From: Micromonospora aurantiaca ATCC 27029
GTDB taxonomy: Bacteria > Actinomycetota > Actinomycetes > Mycobacteriales > Micromonosporaceae
NCBI RefSeq assembly: GCF_000145235.1
Contig: NC_014391.1
Span: 3,294,001-3,358,000 of the forward strand
Direction of reading: 5' to 3'
DNA: 64,000 nucleotides
Both the position numbers and the translations under genes were made by a program. Each line of letters begins with the position of its first letter. The first letter of the stretch is position 1. The notes under the pieces are model-generated. The model made no database searches. It had not been told where the DNA came from and worked only from the letters and a program-made list of their open reading frames with translations. Positions 55,552-64,000 of this stretch are shown one piece after another.

Positions 55552-56385
55552 GTGGCCATGCAGTTCTACGCCTCGCCCGAGCAGATCATGCGCGACCGCT
55601 CCGAGCTGGCCCGCAAGGGCATCGCCCGGGGCCGCAGCGCGGTGGTCCTGAGCTACGAGGGCGGGGTGCTCTTCGTCGCCGAGAACCTGTCCAGCACGCT
55701 GCACAAGGTCAGCGAGATCTACGACCGGATCGGCTTCGCCGCTGTCGGCCGGTACAACGAGTTCGAGAACCTGCGCCGCGCGGGCGTGCGGATGGCCGAC
55801 CTCAACGGGCTCAGCTACGACCGCCGGGACGTGACCGGCCTGGCGCTCGCCAACGCGTACGCGCAGACGCTGGGCGCGATCTTCACCGAGCAGTCGAAGC
55901 CGTTCGAGGTGGAGATCTGTGTGGCCGAGGTGGGCGCCACCGCCGAGGACGACTCCCTCTACCGGGTGACCTACGACGGCTCGGTGAACGACGAGCCGGG
56001 CCGGATGGCGATGGGCGGACAGGCCGAGGCGATCAGCGGGGTGCTGAAGAACGAGCACCGGCCGGAGATGTCGCTGTCGGAGGCGGTCCGCGCCGCCATG
56101 AAGGCGCTGAGCAGCGTCGGCGGCGAGGGCGGGGCGTCCCGCACGATCGCCGCGAACCAGCTGGAGGTGGCGGTCCTGGACCGGCGCCGGGTGGGGCGTA
56201 CGTTCCGGCGGGTGACCGGCGCGGCGCTCACCGCGCTGCTGGAGGGCGACGCCGAGGCCGACACCGCGCCCGCGCCGGGCCGGGCGAAGACGCCGACCGT
56301 GCCGACGGAGGAGGCGAAGAAGCCGACCACGTCGGCGGGTTCGGCCGATCTGGAGGGCAACGCGGAGGACAAGCCCGCCGAGTGA
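55552..56385 (+). CDS. prcA: 20S proteasome alpha subunit PrcA
   Basis: A 277-residue alpha subunit. The N-terminal gate helix [20 protein letters not shown] and [20 protein letters not shown] are typical, with [20 protein letters not shown] following. The last 45 residues are a low-complexity acidic/proline tail ([20 protein letters not shown]), common in actinobacteria. The HbYX-accepting pockets lie between its subunits. GTG 55552 has AGAAGGAG upstream; ATG 55558 is the alternative. Confidence 0.96.
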   Translation: MAMQFYASPEQIMRDRSELARKGIARGRSAVVLSYEGGVLFVAENLSSTLHKVSEIYDRIGFAAVGRYNEFENLRRAGVRMADLNGLSYDRRDVTGLALANAYAQTLGAIFTEQSKPFEVEICVAEVGATAEDDSLYRVTYDGSVNDEPGRMAMGGQAEAISGVLKNEHRPEMSLSEAVRAAMKALSSVGGEGGASRTIAANQLEVAVLDRRRVGRTFRRVTGAALTALLEGDAEADTAPAPGRAKTPTVPTEEAKKPTTSAGSADLEGNAEDKPAE

Positions 56386-56398
56386 CGACCGTCGCGGA

Positions 56399-56430
56399 CC
56401 CCGCCACCTCGCCGAGGTGGCGGGGTTTTT
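56399..56430 (+). terminator. Terminator after prcA
   Basis: A perfect 12-bp stem (CCCCGCCACCTC with GAGGTGGCGGGG, loop GCC) followed by TTTTT: a textbook rho-independent terminator. Its core equals the unit core of the array at 45199-45668. A half copy follows at 56443. Confidence 0.92.
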
Positions 56431-56519
56431 CGCGTACGGATGCCGCCACCTCGCCGATCTGCGCGGGGGAGATCGCAAGCGGCGAGCGTCGGCGCTGCCC
56501 ATCGGAGGCTCCGGGCGGC

Positions 56520-56525
56520 TAATGT
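56520..56525 (+). promoter_or_regulatory. Leaderless -10 box of pafA
   Basis: TAATGT followed by six bases and ATG 56532; with the terminator upstream this gives pafA its own transcript. Confidence 0.55.
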
Positions 56526-56531
56526 CTCATC

Positions 56532-57890
56532 ATGGAGCGGCGAATCTTCGGCCTCGAAACCGAGTACGGCGTCACCTGCACCTATCGCGGGCAACGCCGA
56601 CTGTCCCCCGACGAGGTCGCGCGGTACCTGTTCCGGCGGGTGGTGTCGTGGGGCCGGTCGAGCAACGTGTTCCTGCGCAACGGCGCCCGCCTCTATCTCG
56701 ACGTCGGTTCGCACCCGGAGTACGCGACTCCGGAGTGCGACTCGGTGACCGACCTGGTGGCACACGACCGGGCCGGTGAGCGGATCCTGGAGGGCCTGCT
56801 CGTCGACGCGGAGAAGCGGCTGCACGACGAGGGCATCGCGGGCGAGATCTACCTGTTCAAGAACAACACCGACTCGGCCGGCAACTCGTACGGCTGCCAC
56901 GAGAACTATCTGGTGTCCCGGCACGGCGAGTTCGGCCGGCTCGCCGACGTGCTCATCCCGTTCCTGGTCACCCGGCAGTTGATCTGCGGCGCGGGCAAGG
57001 TGCTGCAGACGCCGCGCGGCGCTGTCTACTGCCTGTCCCAGCGGGCCGAGCACATCTGGGAGGGTGTCTCGTCGGCGACCACCCGCAGCCGGCCGATCAT
57101 CAACACCCGCGACGAGCCGCACGCGGACGCCGAGCGCTACCGCCGGCTGCACGTGATCGTCGGTGACTCGAACATGAACGAGGTCACCACGCTGCTGAAG
57201 GTCGGCACCGCCGACATCGTGCTGCGGATGATCGAGGCCGGCGTGGTGATGCGGGACCTGACGCTGGAGAACCCGATCCGGGCCATCCGCGAGGTGTCGC
57301 ACGACATCACCGGCCGGCGCAAGGTGCGGCTGGCCTCCGGCAAGGAGGTCTCGGCGCTGGAGATCCAGCAGGAATACCTGGCCAAGGCGACGGAGTTCGT
57401 GGAGCGCCGGGGCGGCGACCAGACCGCGAAGCGGGTGGTCGACCTGTGGGGCCGGGTGCTGCGCGCGGTCGAGACCGGCGACCTGGACCCGGTGGCCCGC
57501 GAGATCGACTGGGTCACCAAGCTGAAGCTGATCGAGCGTTACCAGCGCAAGCACGACCTGCCGCTGTCGCACCCGCGGGTGGCGCAGATGGACCTGGCCT
57601 ACCACGACCTGCGGCGCGGGCGCGGCCTGTACGGGCTGCTGGAGCGCCGTCGTGAGGTGGACCGGGTGGCCACCGACCCGGAGATCTTCGAGGCGAAGGA
57701 GACGCCGCCGCAGACGACCCGGGCGCGGCTGCGCGGCGAGTTCATCCGCCACGCCCAGGAGAAGCGGCGCGACTTCACCGTGGACTGGGTGCACCTGAAG
57801 CTGAACGACCAGGCGCAGCGCACGGTGCTGTGCAAGGACCCGTTCCGGGCCTACGACGAGCGGGTGGAGCGGCTGATCGCCAGCATGTGA
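56532..57890 (+). CDS. pafA: Pup-protein ligase PafA
   Basis: A 452-residue glutamine-synthetase-like ligase that links deamidated Pup to substrate lysines using ATP. It opens [20 protein letters not shown], has catalytic Asp in [18 protein letters not shown] and the ATP segment [20 protein letters not shown], and ends [15 protein letters not shown], as in other PafA proteins. It lacks the extra loop of Dop, which separates the two paralogues. Confidence 0.96.
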   Translation: MERRIFGLETEYGVTCTYRGQRRLSPDEVARYLFRRVVSWGRSSNVFLRNGARLYLDVGSHPEYATPECDSVTDLVAHDRAGERILEGLLVDAEKRLHDEGIAGEIYLFKNNTDSAGNSYGCHENYLVSRHGEFGRLADVLIPFLVTRQLICGAGKVLQTPRGAVYCLSQRAEHIWEGVSSATTRSRPIINTRDEPHADAERYRRLHVIVGDSNMNEVTTLLKVGTADIVLRMIEAGVVMRDLTLENPIRAIREVSHDITGRRKVRLASGKEVSALEIQQEYLAKATEFVERRGGDQTAKRVVDLWGRVLRAVETGDLDPVAREIDWVTKLKLIERYQRKHDLPLSHPRVAQMDLAYHDLRRGRGLYGLLERRREVDRVATDPEIFEAKETPPQTTRARLRGEFIRHAQEKRRDFTVDWVHLKLNDQAQRTVLCKDPFRAYDERVERLIASM

Positions 57891-57896
57891 TCGTGC

Positions 57897-57925
57897 GGGC
57901 GGCCGGTGCCCGGCACCGGCCGCCC
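57897..57925 (+). terminator. Terminator after pafA
   Basis: GGGCGGCCGGTGCC and its complement GGCACCGGCCGCCC are one base apart, 7 bases past the pafA stop. Confidence 0.7.
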
Positions 57926-57949
57926 GTCCACAGGTACGCTGGCGTCGCG

Positions 57950-58168
57950 ATGAACACTTCCGAATCCGCCGGTGGGTCCGGCCGCGAGACGTCCTCGGAC
58001 CGTGACGGCACCGAGAAGCTCAACTGGATCGACCGTCGGCGGGAGAAGATCCGCGCCGAGATCGAGCGCAACAGGCGCGGCGACTACACGGTGCCGACCT
58101 GGGTGCTGGCGGCGGCGCTGGTGCTGATCGTGGGCGCCTGGCTCGGGCTGATCCTGTTCCTCGGCTGA
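57950..58168 (+). CDS. Small single-pass membrane protein of the pafA region
   Basis: A 72-residue protein: acidic N-terminus (NTSESAGGSGRETSSDRDG), an Arg-rich amphipathic part (WIDRRREKIRAEIERNRRGD), then one membrane helix VPTWVLAAALVLIVGAWLGL and the end ILFLG. Small proteins of this kind are seen next to pafA in other actinobacteria. TACGCT nine bases before the ATG may be a -10. Function is unknown. Confidence 0.75.
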   Translation: MNTSESAGGSGRETSSDRDGTEKLNWIDRRREKIRAEIERNRRGDYTVPTWVLAAALVLIVGAWLGLILFLG

Positions 58169-58180
58169 GTTCCGGGCCGG

Positions 58181-59125
58181 TCAGTTGTACGGCATCCGGG
58201 GGAACCAGCCGAAGCCGAACAGCGCAGGCACCCGCACGTCCCAGTAGACGACTGTGAAGACGCCGAGCGCGACGAGCAGCGCTCCGGTGACCACGGCGGC
58301 GCGGCGGGGGTCGGCCCCCCATGCGAGGAAGCGTCCCCGGCTGATCGCCACGGCGACCGCGAAGACGACTGTGACGAGCACGATGTTGCCCAGCGACTGG
58401 AGCGTGAACGCCAGCGCTCCGTAGAGCGGGTTGCCGGTGTCGACGGCCCAGTGGAACAGCTTGTTGAACATCGGGTAGGGCCGGCCGACGAGGAAACCGC
58501 CGACAAGCGCGCCGATCGTCACCACCCGGGCGACGGGCCGGTGCGCGAAGACGTCCGGCACCAGCTTGAGCGCGGCGAGTCCGAGGTAGGTCAGGGCGAG
58601 TCCGATGACGCCGAAGACGACCGACGACTGGATGAGGCGTACCGGGACGCCGCCGACCACGTCGGTGGACAGCTGGGGCAGCCGGTCGCCGGCCAGCACG
58701 CCGACGACGCCGTAGCTCGCCGAGACGGCGACCATGCCGAGGGTCAGCCAGCCGACCGGGCGCAGCAGGGCACGCAGCGCCGGCCGGGTGCCACCGGCCG
58801 GGTCGGCGCCGGAGACCTGGCTCATCGGCCCGACCGAGGCCGCGACGGCGATGTTGCAGGCGGTGAAGGTCCCGGCGAAGCCGGAGACGAAGGCGAAGAG
58901 CAATCCGGCGACGGTGCCGGTGATGGCGGTCTCCTTGGCGTCGTGGCCCAGCACGGTGTTCGCGACGTTGTCGCCGATGACCTTGTCGACCAGCTCGAAC
59001 GACCACAGGACGGCCAGCAGCACGCCGGCTGCCGCGCTGACCAGGGCGAGTCGCAGCCGGTGCCGGGGGCGATGGGGGGAGATCCCGGCGTCGGGGGTCG
59101 CGTCCGGGAACTGTCGCAGTGCCAT
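58181..59125 (-). CDS. Polytopic membrane protein, unknown family
   Basis: A 314-residue protein with about seven hydrophobic segments. Segment GFAGTFTACNIAVAASVGPM has a lone cysteine and resembles CcdA/DsbD-type helices, but the second cysteine and the proline pairs of that family are missing. AGGAGGCC stands before ATG 59125. It is divergent from the AhpD-like gene, and the two may form a redox pair; this is inference only. Confidence 0.75.
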   Translation of the reverse strand: MALRQFPDATPDAGISPHRPRHRLRLALVSAAAGVLLAVLWSFELVDKVIGDNVANTVLGHDAKETAITGTVAGLLFAFVSGFAGTFTACNIAVAASVGPMSQVSGADPAGGTRPALRALLRPVGWLTLGMVAVSASYGVVGVLAGDRLPQLSTDVVGGVPVRLIQSSVVFGVIGLALTYLGLAALKLVPDVFAHRPVARVVTIGALVGGFLVGRPYPMFNKLFHWAVDTGNPLYGALAFTLQSLGNIVLVTVVFAVAVAISRGRFLAWGADPRRAAVVTGALLVALGVFTVVYWDVRVPALFGFGWFPRMPYN

Positions 59126-59360
59126 GAGGGGCCTCCTAAACGGCGGCCGCACGCGTTCCCCGGGCAGCCGGGAACGACGCCTGTCAGTGGGGAGTGGTGG
59201 GGCCGGAGTCGGGTACCCGGCAAGTATGGGGAGGCCGGGCAGGGCCCTGGTTCTTCCATCATGCTGACCTGTCTCCGGCGTCTTCTCCGGCGCCGGCGGT
59301 GACGGCACTCTGGACGGCGAGGCCGCCGGCACCGCCGGCACGGACAGGGAGCGTGACGTC

Positions 59361-59909
59361 ATCGCACACATCGATCTCGGGCTGGACGAGAAGGCACATC
59401 CGGGTATCCGAGGGCCGCTGCGGTTCCGGCCGGAGACGGCGAAGCCGCTGGGCGAGCTGGCGGAGGTGCTGCTGCGCGCGCCGCATCCCACGCTGACGCC
59501 GGGCGAGCGGGAGCTGATCGCGGCGTACGTCTCCGGCCTCAACGACTGCGACTTCTGCTGCTCGTCGCACGCGGCGTTCGCGGCCGCGCAGCTGCCCGCC
59601 GGGATGCCGTTGGTCGACCAGGTGCGCGCGGACGTCGGCACGGCCCCGGTCGACGCCAGGCTGCGGGCACTGCTGCACATCGCCGCCGCGGTGCGCCGCA
59701 GCGGCCGGGAGGTCACCACCGAACTGGTCGAGGCGGCCCGCGCGGAGGGCGCCACCGACCTGGAGATCCACGACACGGTGCTGATCGCCGCCGCGTTCTG
59801 CATGTTCAACCGCTACGTCGACGGTCTGGGCACCTGGACGCCGCGGGATCCCGAGGCGTACGCGCGAGCCGCCGACCACCTCGTCGCGAACGGTTACCTG
59901 GCGATCTGA
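59361..59909 (+). CDS. AhpD/carboxymuconolactone-decarboxylase-like peroxidase-related protein
   Basis: A 182-residue protein of the peroxidase-related AhpD fold. The redox motif is in YVSGLNDCDFCCSSHAAFA (CxxC with a further Cys), with NRYVDGLGTWTP near the end. Homology begins at IAHIDLGLDEKAHPGIRG, but that frame has no ATG, GTG or TTG upstream before a stop; the first codon of the conserved part is ATC at 59361, with AGGGAG nine bases before. The only canonical start is GTG 59466, which would remove 35 conserved residues. An ATC start or a mutated start is proposed. Confidence 0.78.
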   Translation: MAHIDLGLDEKAHPGIRGPLRFRPETAKPLGELAEVLLRAPHPTLTPGERELIAAYVSGLNDCDFCCSSHAAFAAAQLPAGMPLVDQVRADVGTAPVDARLRALLHIAAAVRRSGREVTTELVEAARAEGATDLEIHDTVLIAAAFCMFNRYVDGLGTWTPRDPEAYARAADHLVANGYLAI

Positions 59910-59921
59910 CGGCGGCGCGGC

Positions 59922-61007
59922 TCAGCCGAGCAGGCGGGCCGCGTACCGGCCGGCGGCGGCGGCGGCCAGGAAGTAGGCGTGGTCGGCGTCCAGGCCCCGG
60001 CCCATCGTGGACAGGCCGACCGGGGTGGCCCGCAGCGCCGCGTCGAGGCCGTCGGCAGGCACCGTGACGATGCGGTGCCGGTCGGCCAGCGGCGTCAGCG
60101 CCGCGGCGACCTCCGCGGCCAGGCCGGGGGCGAGGCCGTCCGGCACGACCAGCTCCGCGGGGGCCAGCGCGACCCGGCCGTACGCGGTCAGGCTGTGGTG
60201 GGAGACGCCACGGTGCCGGGGGCGGGCGTCGGCGTCGGAGATGCGCAGCGAGCCGACCGGGCGCCCGCCCAGCGTGGCGACCGCGTTCACGGCTTCGCCG
60301 ACCGCGACGCCGGAGAAGCCCCAGCGGGTGCCGGTGCCGAGGTTGCCCGGCCCCTGGGCGACGATCGTCAGGTCGGCGTCGAGCACGTGCCGGGCGGCGA
60401 GCAGGCCGCTGTGCAGTGTGCTCGCCTCCAGGTCACCGCCGAACGCCTGGCCCACGCTGACCGTGCCGGCGAGGTGCCCGGACAGCCCGGCCAGGGTGCG
60501 GGAGAACCAGGCCGGCAGCGCGCCACCGTCGGTCAGCACGTACGCGACCCGGGCGTCAGGCGCGTCGGCGCGTACACCGGCCAGGATCGCCGGCAGCGCG
60601 GAGTGCAGATCGGCGGTGACCACCGGCATGCCGTCGACCGAGTCCGCGGCGGCCAGCCGGTCGTGGTGCGGCGACGCCTCCTCGTCCACGCCGAGCAGGA
60701 TCGGTTGCAGCGGCGTGTAGCGGGCCTTGACCAGGTGCCCGGCGTCGCGGCTGTCACCGGCCTGCGGCGGGTCCGGCGGCAGCCGGTCGGGCAGCGCCAC
60801 GACCAGCGCGTAGCCGCCGGTGCCGAGGCCCATCAGCAGCGCGCCGGCGTTGAGCAGCACCCGGTCGCCGGGTTCGGGCTCGCCGACCAGGGCCGGGTAG
60901 GCCAGGGCGCGCATCCGGGCGCCGTCGGGCAGGTCGACGTCGAGTTCGACAGCGCCGGCCCACCGTCGCCGTACCGCCGTGACCGTGCCGGACCGCCATC
61001 GCACCAT
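59922..61007 (-). CDS. DUF3866 family protein
   Basis: A 361-residue soluble protein covering the DUF3866 family: MVRWRSGTVTAVRRRWAGAV at the start, HLVKARYTPLQPILLGVDEE, then VVTADLHSALPAILAGVRAD and AQGPGNLGTGTRWGFSGVAV. The last part resembles a P-loop-free glycine-rich binding site. No activity is known. ATG 61007 is preferred to GTG 61016 because the -10 box TACGGT overlaps the latter. Confidence 0.88.
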   Translation of the reverse strand: MVRWRSGTVTAVRRRWAGAVELDVDLPDGARMRALAYPALVGEPEPGDRVLLNAGALLMGLGTGGYALVVALPDRLPPDPPQAGDSRDAGHLVKARYTPLQPILLGVDEEASPHHDRLAAADSVDGMPVVTADLHSALPAILAGVRADAPDARVAYVLTDGGALPAWFSRTLAGLSGHLAGTVSVGQAFGGDLEASTLHSGLLAARHVLDADLTIVAQGPGNLGTGTRWGFSGVAVGEAVNAVATLGGRPVGSLRISDADARPRHRGVSHHSLTAYGRVALAPAELVVPDGLAPGLAAEVAAALTPLADRHRIVTVPADGLDAALRATPVGLSTMGRGLDADHAYFLAAAAAGRYAARLLG

Positions 61008-61014
61008 GCGGTGC

Positions 61015-61020
61015 ACCGTA
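61015..61020 (-). promoter_or_regulatory. Leaderless -10 box of the DUF3866 gene
   Basis: On the minus strand TACGGT, seven bases, ATG 61007. This fixes the start at 61007. Confidence 0.5.
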
Positions 61021-61051
61021 TCGGCCGCCGCCGGGACGGCTCCCGGGCGGG

Positions 61052-62044
61052 TCAGGGGTTCCGGTCGTCGACCGGGCGGCCCGCCTCGTCCTGGGTGGTG
61101 CGGGCGGTCCGGCCGGCCGAACCGGACCGGGTGGGGTCGAGGAAGACGTACGCGATCTCCGGGAAGTGCCCGGTGAGCCGGCGTTCGGCCTCGTCGGCGG
61201 CGGCCTCGATGTCGGCGCCGGTGGCGTCGTCACGGAAGTCGACCTTGGCGGCGACGAGGATGTCGTCGGGACCGAGGAACATGGTCATCAGGGTGTCGAC
61301 GTGGTCCACCGTCGGCACGTCCGTCAGCTCCCGCTCGATGCGCCGGTGCAGCCGGTCGGAGACGGAGCGGCCGACCAGCAGCGAGATGTTGCTGCGGGCC
61401 AGCACGACGGCGACCACCAGCAGCAGTACGCCGATGAGGATCGAGGCGACGCCGTCGTACAGTTCGTCGCCGGTCAGGTGCGACAGGGTGAGCCCGCCGG
61501 CGGCGATCAGCAGGCCGATCAGCGCGGCGCTGTCCTCCAGGAAGACGGCCTTGACGGTGGTGTCGGCGGTCAGGCGCAGATAGCGGCGCGGGGTGGTGCC
61601 CCAGCGGCGTGACTCGCCGCGCACCTGCCGGACCGCCCGGGCCAGCGACACCGACTCGATCGCGAAGGAGACCGCCAGCACCACGTACGCGACGAGGTAT
61701 TCGCCGCTGTGCTCGTGCACCAGGATGGTGGTGACGCCGTGCGTGACGGCGAAGCCCGCACCGGCCACGAAGGTGAACAGCGCGGCGAGGAACGCCCAGA
61801 CGTAGCTCTCCTTGCCGTACCCGAAGGGGTGCCGGGTGTCGGCGGGCCGCGCGCCGCGGCGCAGCGCCAGGTAGAGCAGCACCTCGGTGGTGGTGTCGGC
61901 GAGCGAGTGGGCGGCCTCGGAGAGCATCGCCGCGGAGCCCGAGATCAGGCCCGCGACCAGCTTGGCGACCGCGATGGCGAGGTTCGCCGCGCCGGCCACC
62001 ACGACAGTGCCGACGCTCTCGGTCTTGACCTCCGGTTCCGCCAT
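61052..62044 (-). CDS. Cation diffusion facilitator family transporter
   Basis: A 330-residue CDF protein with six membrane helices and a cytoplasmic C-terminal ferredoxin-like domain. The metal site is in SEAAHSLADTTTEVLLYLAL and FLEDSAALIGLLIAAGG. RHPFGYGKESYVWAFLAALF is typical of the Mn/Fe/Zn-type CDF group. It exports divalent metal ions from the cell. The start is ATG 62044, six bases after TAGGGT. Confidence 0.92.
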   Translation of the reverse strand: MAEPEVKTESVGTVVVAGAANLAIAVAKLVAGLISGSAAMLSEAAHSLADTTTEVLLYLALRRGARPADTRHPFGYGKESYVWAFLAALFTFVAGAGFAVTHGVTTILVHEHSGEYLVAYVVLAVSFAIESVSLARAVRQVRGESRRWGTTPRRYLRLTADTTVKAVFLEDSAALIGLLIAAGGLTLSHLTGDELYDGVASILIGVLLLVVAVVLARSNISLLVGRSVSDRLHRRIERELTDVPTVDHVDTLMTMFLGPDDILVAAKVDFRDDATGADIEAAADEAERRLTGHFPEIAYVFLDPTRSGSAGRTARTTQDEAGRPVDDRNP

Positions 62045-62050
62045 GCGATC

Positions 62051-62056
62051 ACCCTA
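62051..62056 (-). promoter_or_regulatory. Leaderless -10 box of the CDF transporter gene
   Basis: On the minus strand TAGGGT, six bases, ATG 62044. Confidence 0.45.
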
Positions 62057-62136
62057 TGACCGGTCGATGCCCGCCGCCGGGTGGGAAGACCCCCGCGCCG
62101 CGCCGCGCGGGTGCCCGCGCCCGACGCGCGGGCTGC

Positions 62137-62142
62137 TAGCGT
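62137..62142 (+). promoter_or_regulatory. Leaderless -10 box of pafB
   Basis: TAGCGT followed by six bases and GTG 62149; this favours GTG 62149 over the GTG at 62143. Confidence 0.5.
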
Positions 62143-62148
62143 TTGGGC

Positions 62149-63147
62149 GTGTCCCGGACCCGTACCGAACGCCTGGTCAACCTGGTGATCTGCCTGCTGT
62201 CGACGCGACGCTTCCTGACCGCCGCGCAGATCGCCGCGACCGTGCCCGGCTACGAGCACGACCCGGACGACGCCAAGGACCACGAGGCGTTCCAGCGCAA
62301 GTTCGAGCGCGACAAGGCCGAGCTGCGTGAGCTGGGCGTGCCGCTGGAGACGGGCACGGCGAGCGTCTTCGACGCCGAGCCGGGCTACCGGATCGCGCCG
62401 CGCGCGTACGCGCTGCCCGACATCCCGCTCGAACCGGACGAGGCCGCGGCCGTGGGCATCGCCGCCCGGCTGTGGCAGCACGCCGGGCTGGCCGCCGCCG
62501 CGTCGTCGGGGCTGGCGAAGCTGCGCGCCGCCGGCATCGACGTCGACCCGCAGGCGACGCTGGGCCTGGAGCCGATGGTCACCGTCGACCCGGCGTTCGC
62601 GCCGCTCACCGCCGCCGCGCGGGACCGGCGCGAGGTCAGCTTCGACTACCGCGTGCCGGACCGGGACGCGCCCACCCGCCGCCGGGTGCAACCGTGGGGC
62701 GTGGTCTGCTGGCGCGGCCGGTGGTATGTCGTCGGCCACGACCTGGACCGGGCGGCGACCCGCTGTTTCCGGCTGTCGCGGGTGGTCGGCACGGTCCGGG
62801 CGACCGGCGAGCCGGGCGCCTACGAGCCGCCCGCCGGGGTCGACCTGATCAGCCATGTGGCCCGCTGGTCCGGGCCGGTGGAACGCACCGGCCGGGCCAC
62901 GGTGCTGGCCACGCCGGGCCGCGCCGCCGGGCTGCGCCGCTGGGCCGTCGAGTGCCAGGCCGGCCCCGACGGCGACCGGCTGGTGCTGCCGTACGCCGAC
63001 GCCGACTACCTGGCCGGCCAGATCGTCGGGTACGGCCCGGACGTCCGGGTCCTGGAGCCACCGGAGGTGCGGGAGGCGGTCATCCAGCGGCTCAAGGAGG
63101 TCGCCGCCCGGCACGACGAGCTGGCAGTGACCGGAGGTGCCCGGTGA
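62149..63147 (+). CDS. pafB: WYL-domain regulator PafB
   Basis: A 332-residue transcription factor: N-terminal winged helix (ERLVNLVICLLSTRRFLTAA, QIAATVPGY), a WYL domain (FDYRVPDRDAPTRRRVQPWG, WRGRWYVVGHDLDR) and a WCX C-terminus. PafB and PafC form a heterodimer that in mycobacteria activates the RecA-independent DNA damage response; the link to the proteasome is genomic. Its stop overlaps the pafC start in GTGA. Confidence 0.92.
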   Translation: MSRTRTERLVNLVICLLSTRRFLTAAQIAATVPGYEHDPDDAKDHEAFQRKFERDKAELRELGVPLETGTASVFDAEPGYRIAPRAYALPDIPLEPDEAAAVGIAARLWQHAGLAAAASSGLAKLRAAGIDVDPQATLGLEPMVTVDPAFAPLTAAARDRREVSFDYRVPDRDAPTRRRVQPWGVVCWRGRWYVVGHDLDRAATRCFRLSRVVGTVRATGEPGAYEPPAGVDLISHVARWSGPVERTGRATVLATPGRAAGLRRWAVECQAGPDGDRLVLPYADADYLAGQIVGYGPDVRVLEPPEVREAVIQRLKEVAARHDELAVTGGAR

Positions 63148-64000
63148 CCCGCCCGGCGTCCCGCGCGGGCCGTGCCTCCGCCGACCGGCTGGCCCGGCTG
63201 CTCAACCTGGTGCCCTACCTGCTGGCCCGCCCCGGCATCGAGATCGCCGAGGCGGCGCACGACCTCGGAGTGACCGAGAAGCAGCTCCGGGAGGACCTGG
63301 AACTGCTCTGGGTGTGCGGGCTGCCCGGCTACGGCCCCGGCGACCTGATCGACATGGCGTTCGACGGCGACCGGGTCACCATCACCTACGACGCCGGGAT
63401 CGACCGCCCGCTGCGGCTGACCCCGGACGAGGCCCTGGCCCTGGTGGTGGCGCTGCGGATGATCGCCGAGACGCCCGGCGTGGCCAACCGGGAGGCGGTC
63501 GAACGGGCGCTCGCCAAGATCGAGAATGCCGCCGGTGACCTGGCCGGCGCGCCGGTCGAGGTCCGCCTGCCCGGCGACAGCGCCCGGGTACGCGAGCTGC
63601 GCGCCGCCGTCGAGCGCGGCCGGGCGCTGCGGATCACCTACTACACCCCGGCGCGGGACGAGACCACCGAACGCACCATCGACCCGCTGCGGATGCTGAT
63701 GGTCGGCGGCCGGGCGTACGTGGAGGCGTGGTGCCGCCGCGCCGAGGGGGTACGCCTGTTCCGGGCCGACCGGATCGACGCGGTGACCGAGCTGCCGGAG
63801 CAGGCGGTGGTGCCGCCGCAGGCCCGCCCGCACGATCTCAGCGACGGCGTGTTCCGCCCGTCGGCGGACCTGCCGCTGATCACGCTGCGGATCGGCCGGG
63901 GCGAGCGGTGGATCACCGAATATTATCCGTGCGAGCGGGTCGAGGCCGACGGCGAGCAGTGGCTGGTGTCGCTGCGCGTCACCGACCTCGGGTGGGCCCG
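63144..64000 (+). CDS. pafC: WYL-domain regulator PafC, cut by window end
   Basis: The first 285 codons of pafC; the gene runs off the window. GTG 63144 overlaps the pafB stop. Helix-turn-helix: RLARLLNLVPYLLARPGIEI, EAAHDLGVTEKQLREDLELL; WYL domain: RALRITYYTPARDETTERTI and LRMLMVGGRAYVEAWCRRAE. PafC partners PafB. The protein looks intact as far as seen. Confidence 0.93.
   Translation, partial: MTRPASRAGRASADRLARLLNLVPYLLARPGIEIAEAAHDLGVTEKQLREDLELLWVCGLPGYGPGDLIDMAFDGDRVTITYDAGIDRPLRLTPDEALALVVALRMIAETPGVANREAVERALAKIENAAGDLAGAPVEVRLPGDSARVRELRAAVERGRALRITYYTPARDETTERTIDPLRMLMVGGRAYVEAWCRRAEGVRLFRADRIDAVTELPEQAVVPPQARPHDLSDGVFRPSADLPLITLRIGRGERWITEYYPCERVEADGEQWLVSLRVTDLGWA

Overview
The window is high-G+C actinobacterial DNA, most likely Micromonospora or a close relative in the Micromonosporaceae. 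The evidence is a complete Pup-proteasome locus, a mycothiol (mshC) cluster, F420-type luciferase-like oxidoreductase genes, many GTG starts, many start codons placed 6-7 bases after a TANNNT box (leaderless transcripts), and a long GGGGCCC-centred palindrome of a kind I recall from Micromonospora genomes. The organism call is an inference.

Layout. 1-4.7 kb: end of a response regulator, a kinase-like protein, DksA/TraR and DUF72 proteins, a DUF2267 protein, a PIG-L deacetylase followed by a decayed second DUF72 gene. 4.4-6.0 kb: a small protein made of four exact 21-residue repeats, directly followed by a JmjC/cupin oxygenase. 6.0-10.5 kb: a minus-strand four-gene operon around an FtsK/SpoIIIE-type ATPase. 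10.7-22.5 kb: NYN protein, ClpC-type chaperone, DUF3140, LysR, hemerythrin, M20 peptidase, aldo/keto reductase, LLM oxidoreductase, UppP and a secreted lytic protein. 22.5-23.35 kb is a gene-free, repeat-bearing stretch. 23.4-26.85 kb: the mycothiol cluster (phosphomutase, DUF3090, SCO1664-like, mshC). 27.2-32.8 kb: GntR regulator, PAC2 protein, metH. 33-40.4 kb: small secreted and membrane proteins, an ECF sigma factor with a cupin/DUF6069 partner, YnfA, a MerR operon with its operator, CmtR with a frameshifted transporter, a zinc metallopeptidase lipoprotein and a HAD phosphatase. 40.4-44.7 kb: a FtsX-type ABC exporter whose ATPase gene carries a one-base frameshift in a G tract, and a NarL-type regulator without a visible kinase. 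44.7-46.3 kb: three tandem-repeat arrays and a broken ADP-ribosylglycohydrolase. 46.3-64 kb: RecB-like nuclease and site-2 protease, then trmI, ferredoxin, arc, dop, pup, prcB, prcA, pafA, an AhpD-like protein, DUF3866, a CDF transporter, pafB and the start of pafC.

How the genes work together. The last 16 kb supplies protein tagging and degradation: Dop deamidates Pup, PafA ligates it, Arc unfolds tagged proteins into the PrcBA core, and PafBC is a transcription factor pair. The 23-27 kb cluster makes mycothiol. The most unusual coherent units are the repeat-peptide/JmjC pair and the FtsK operon. The window also holds many decayed or frame-disrupted genes (DUF72 remnant, CmtR-linked transporter, ABC ATPase, ADP-ribosylglycohydrolase, endonuclease VII remnant between pup and prcB), and several families of dispersed palindromes.
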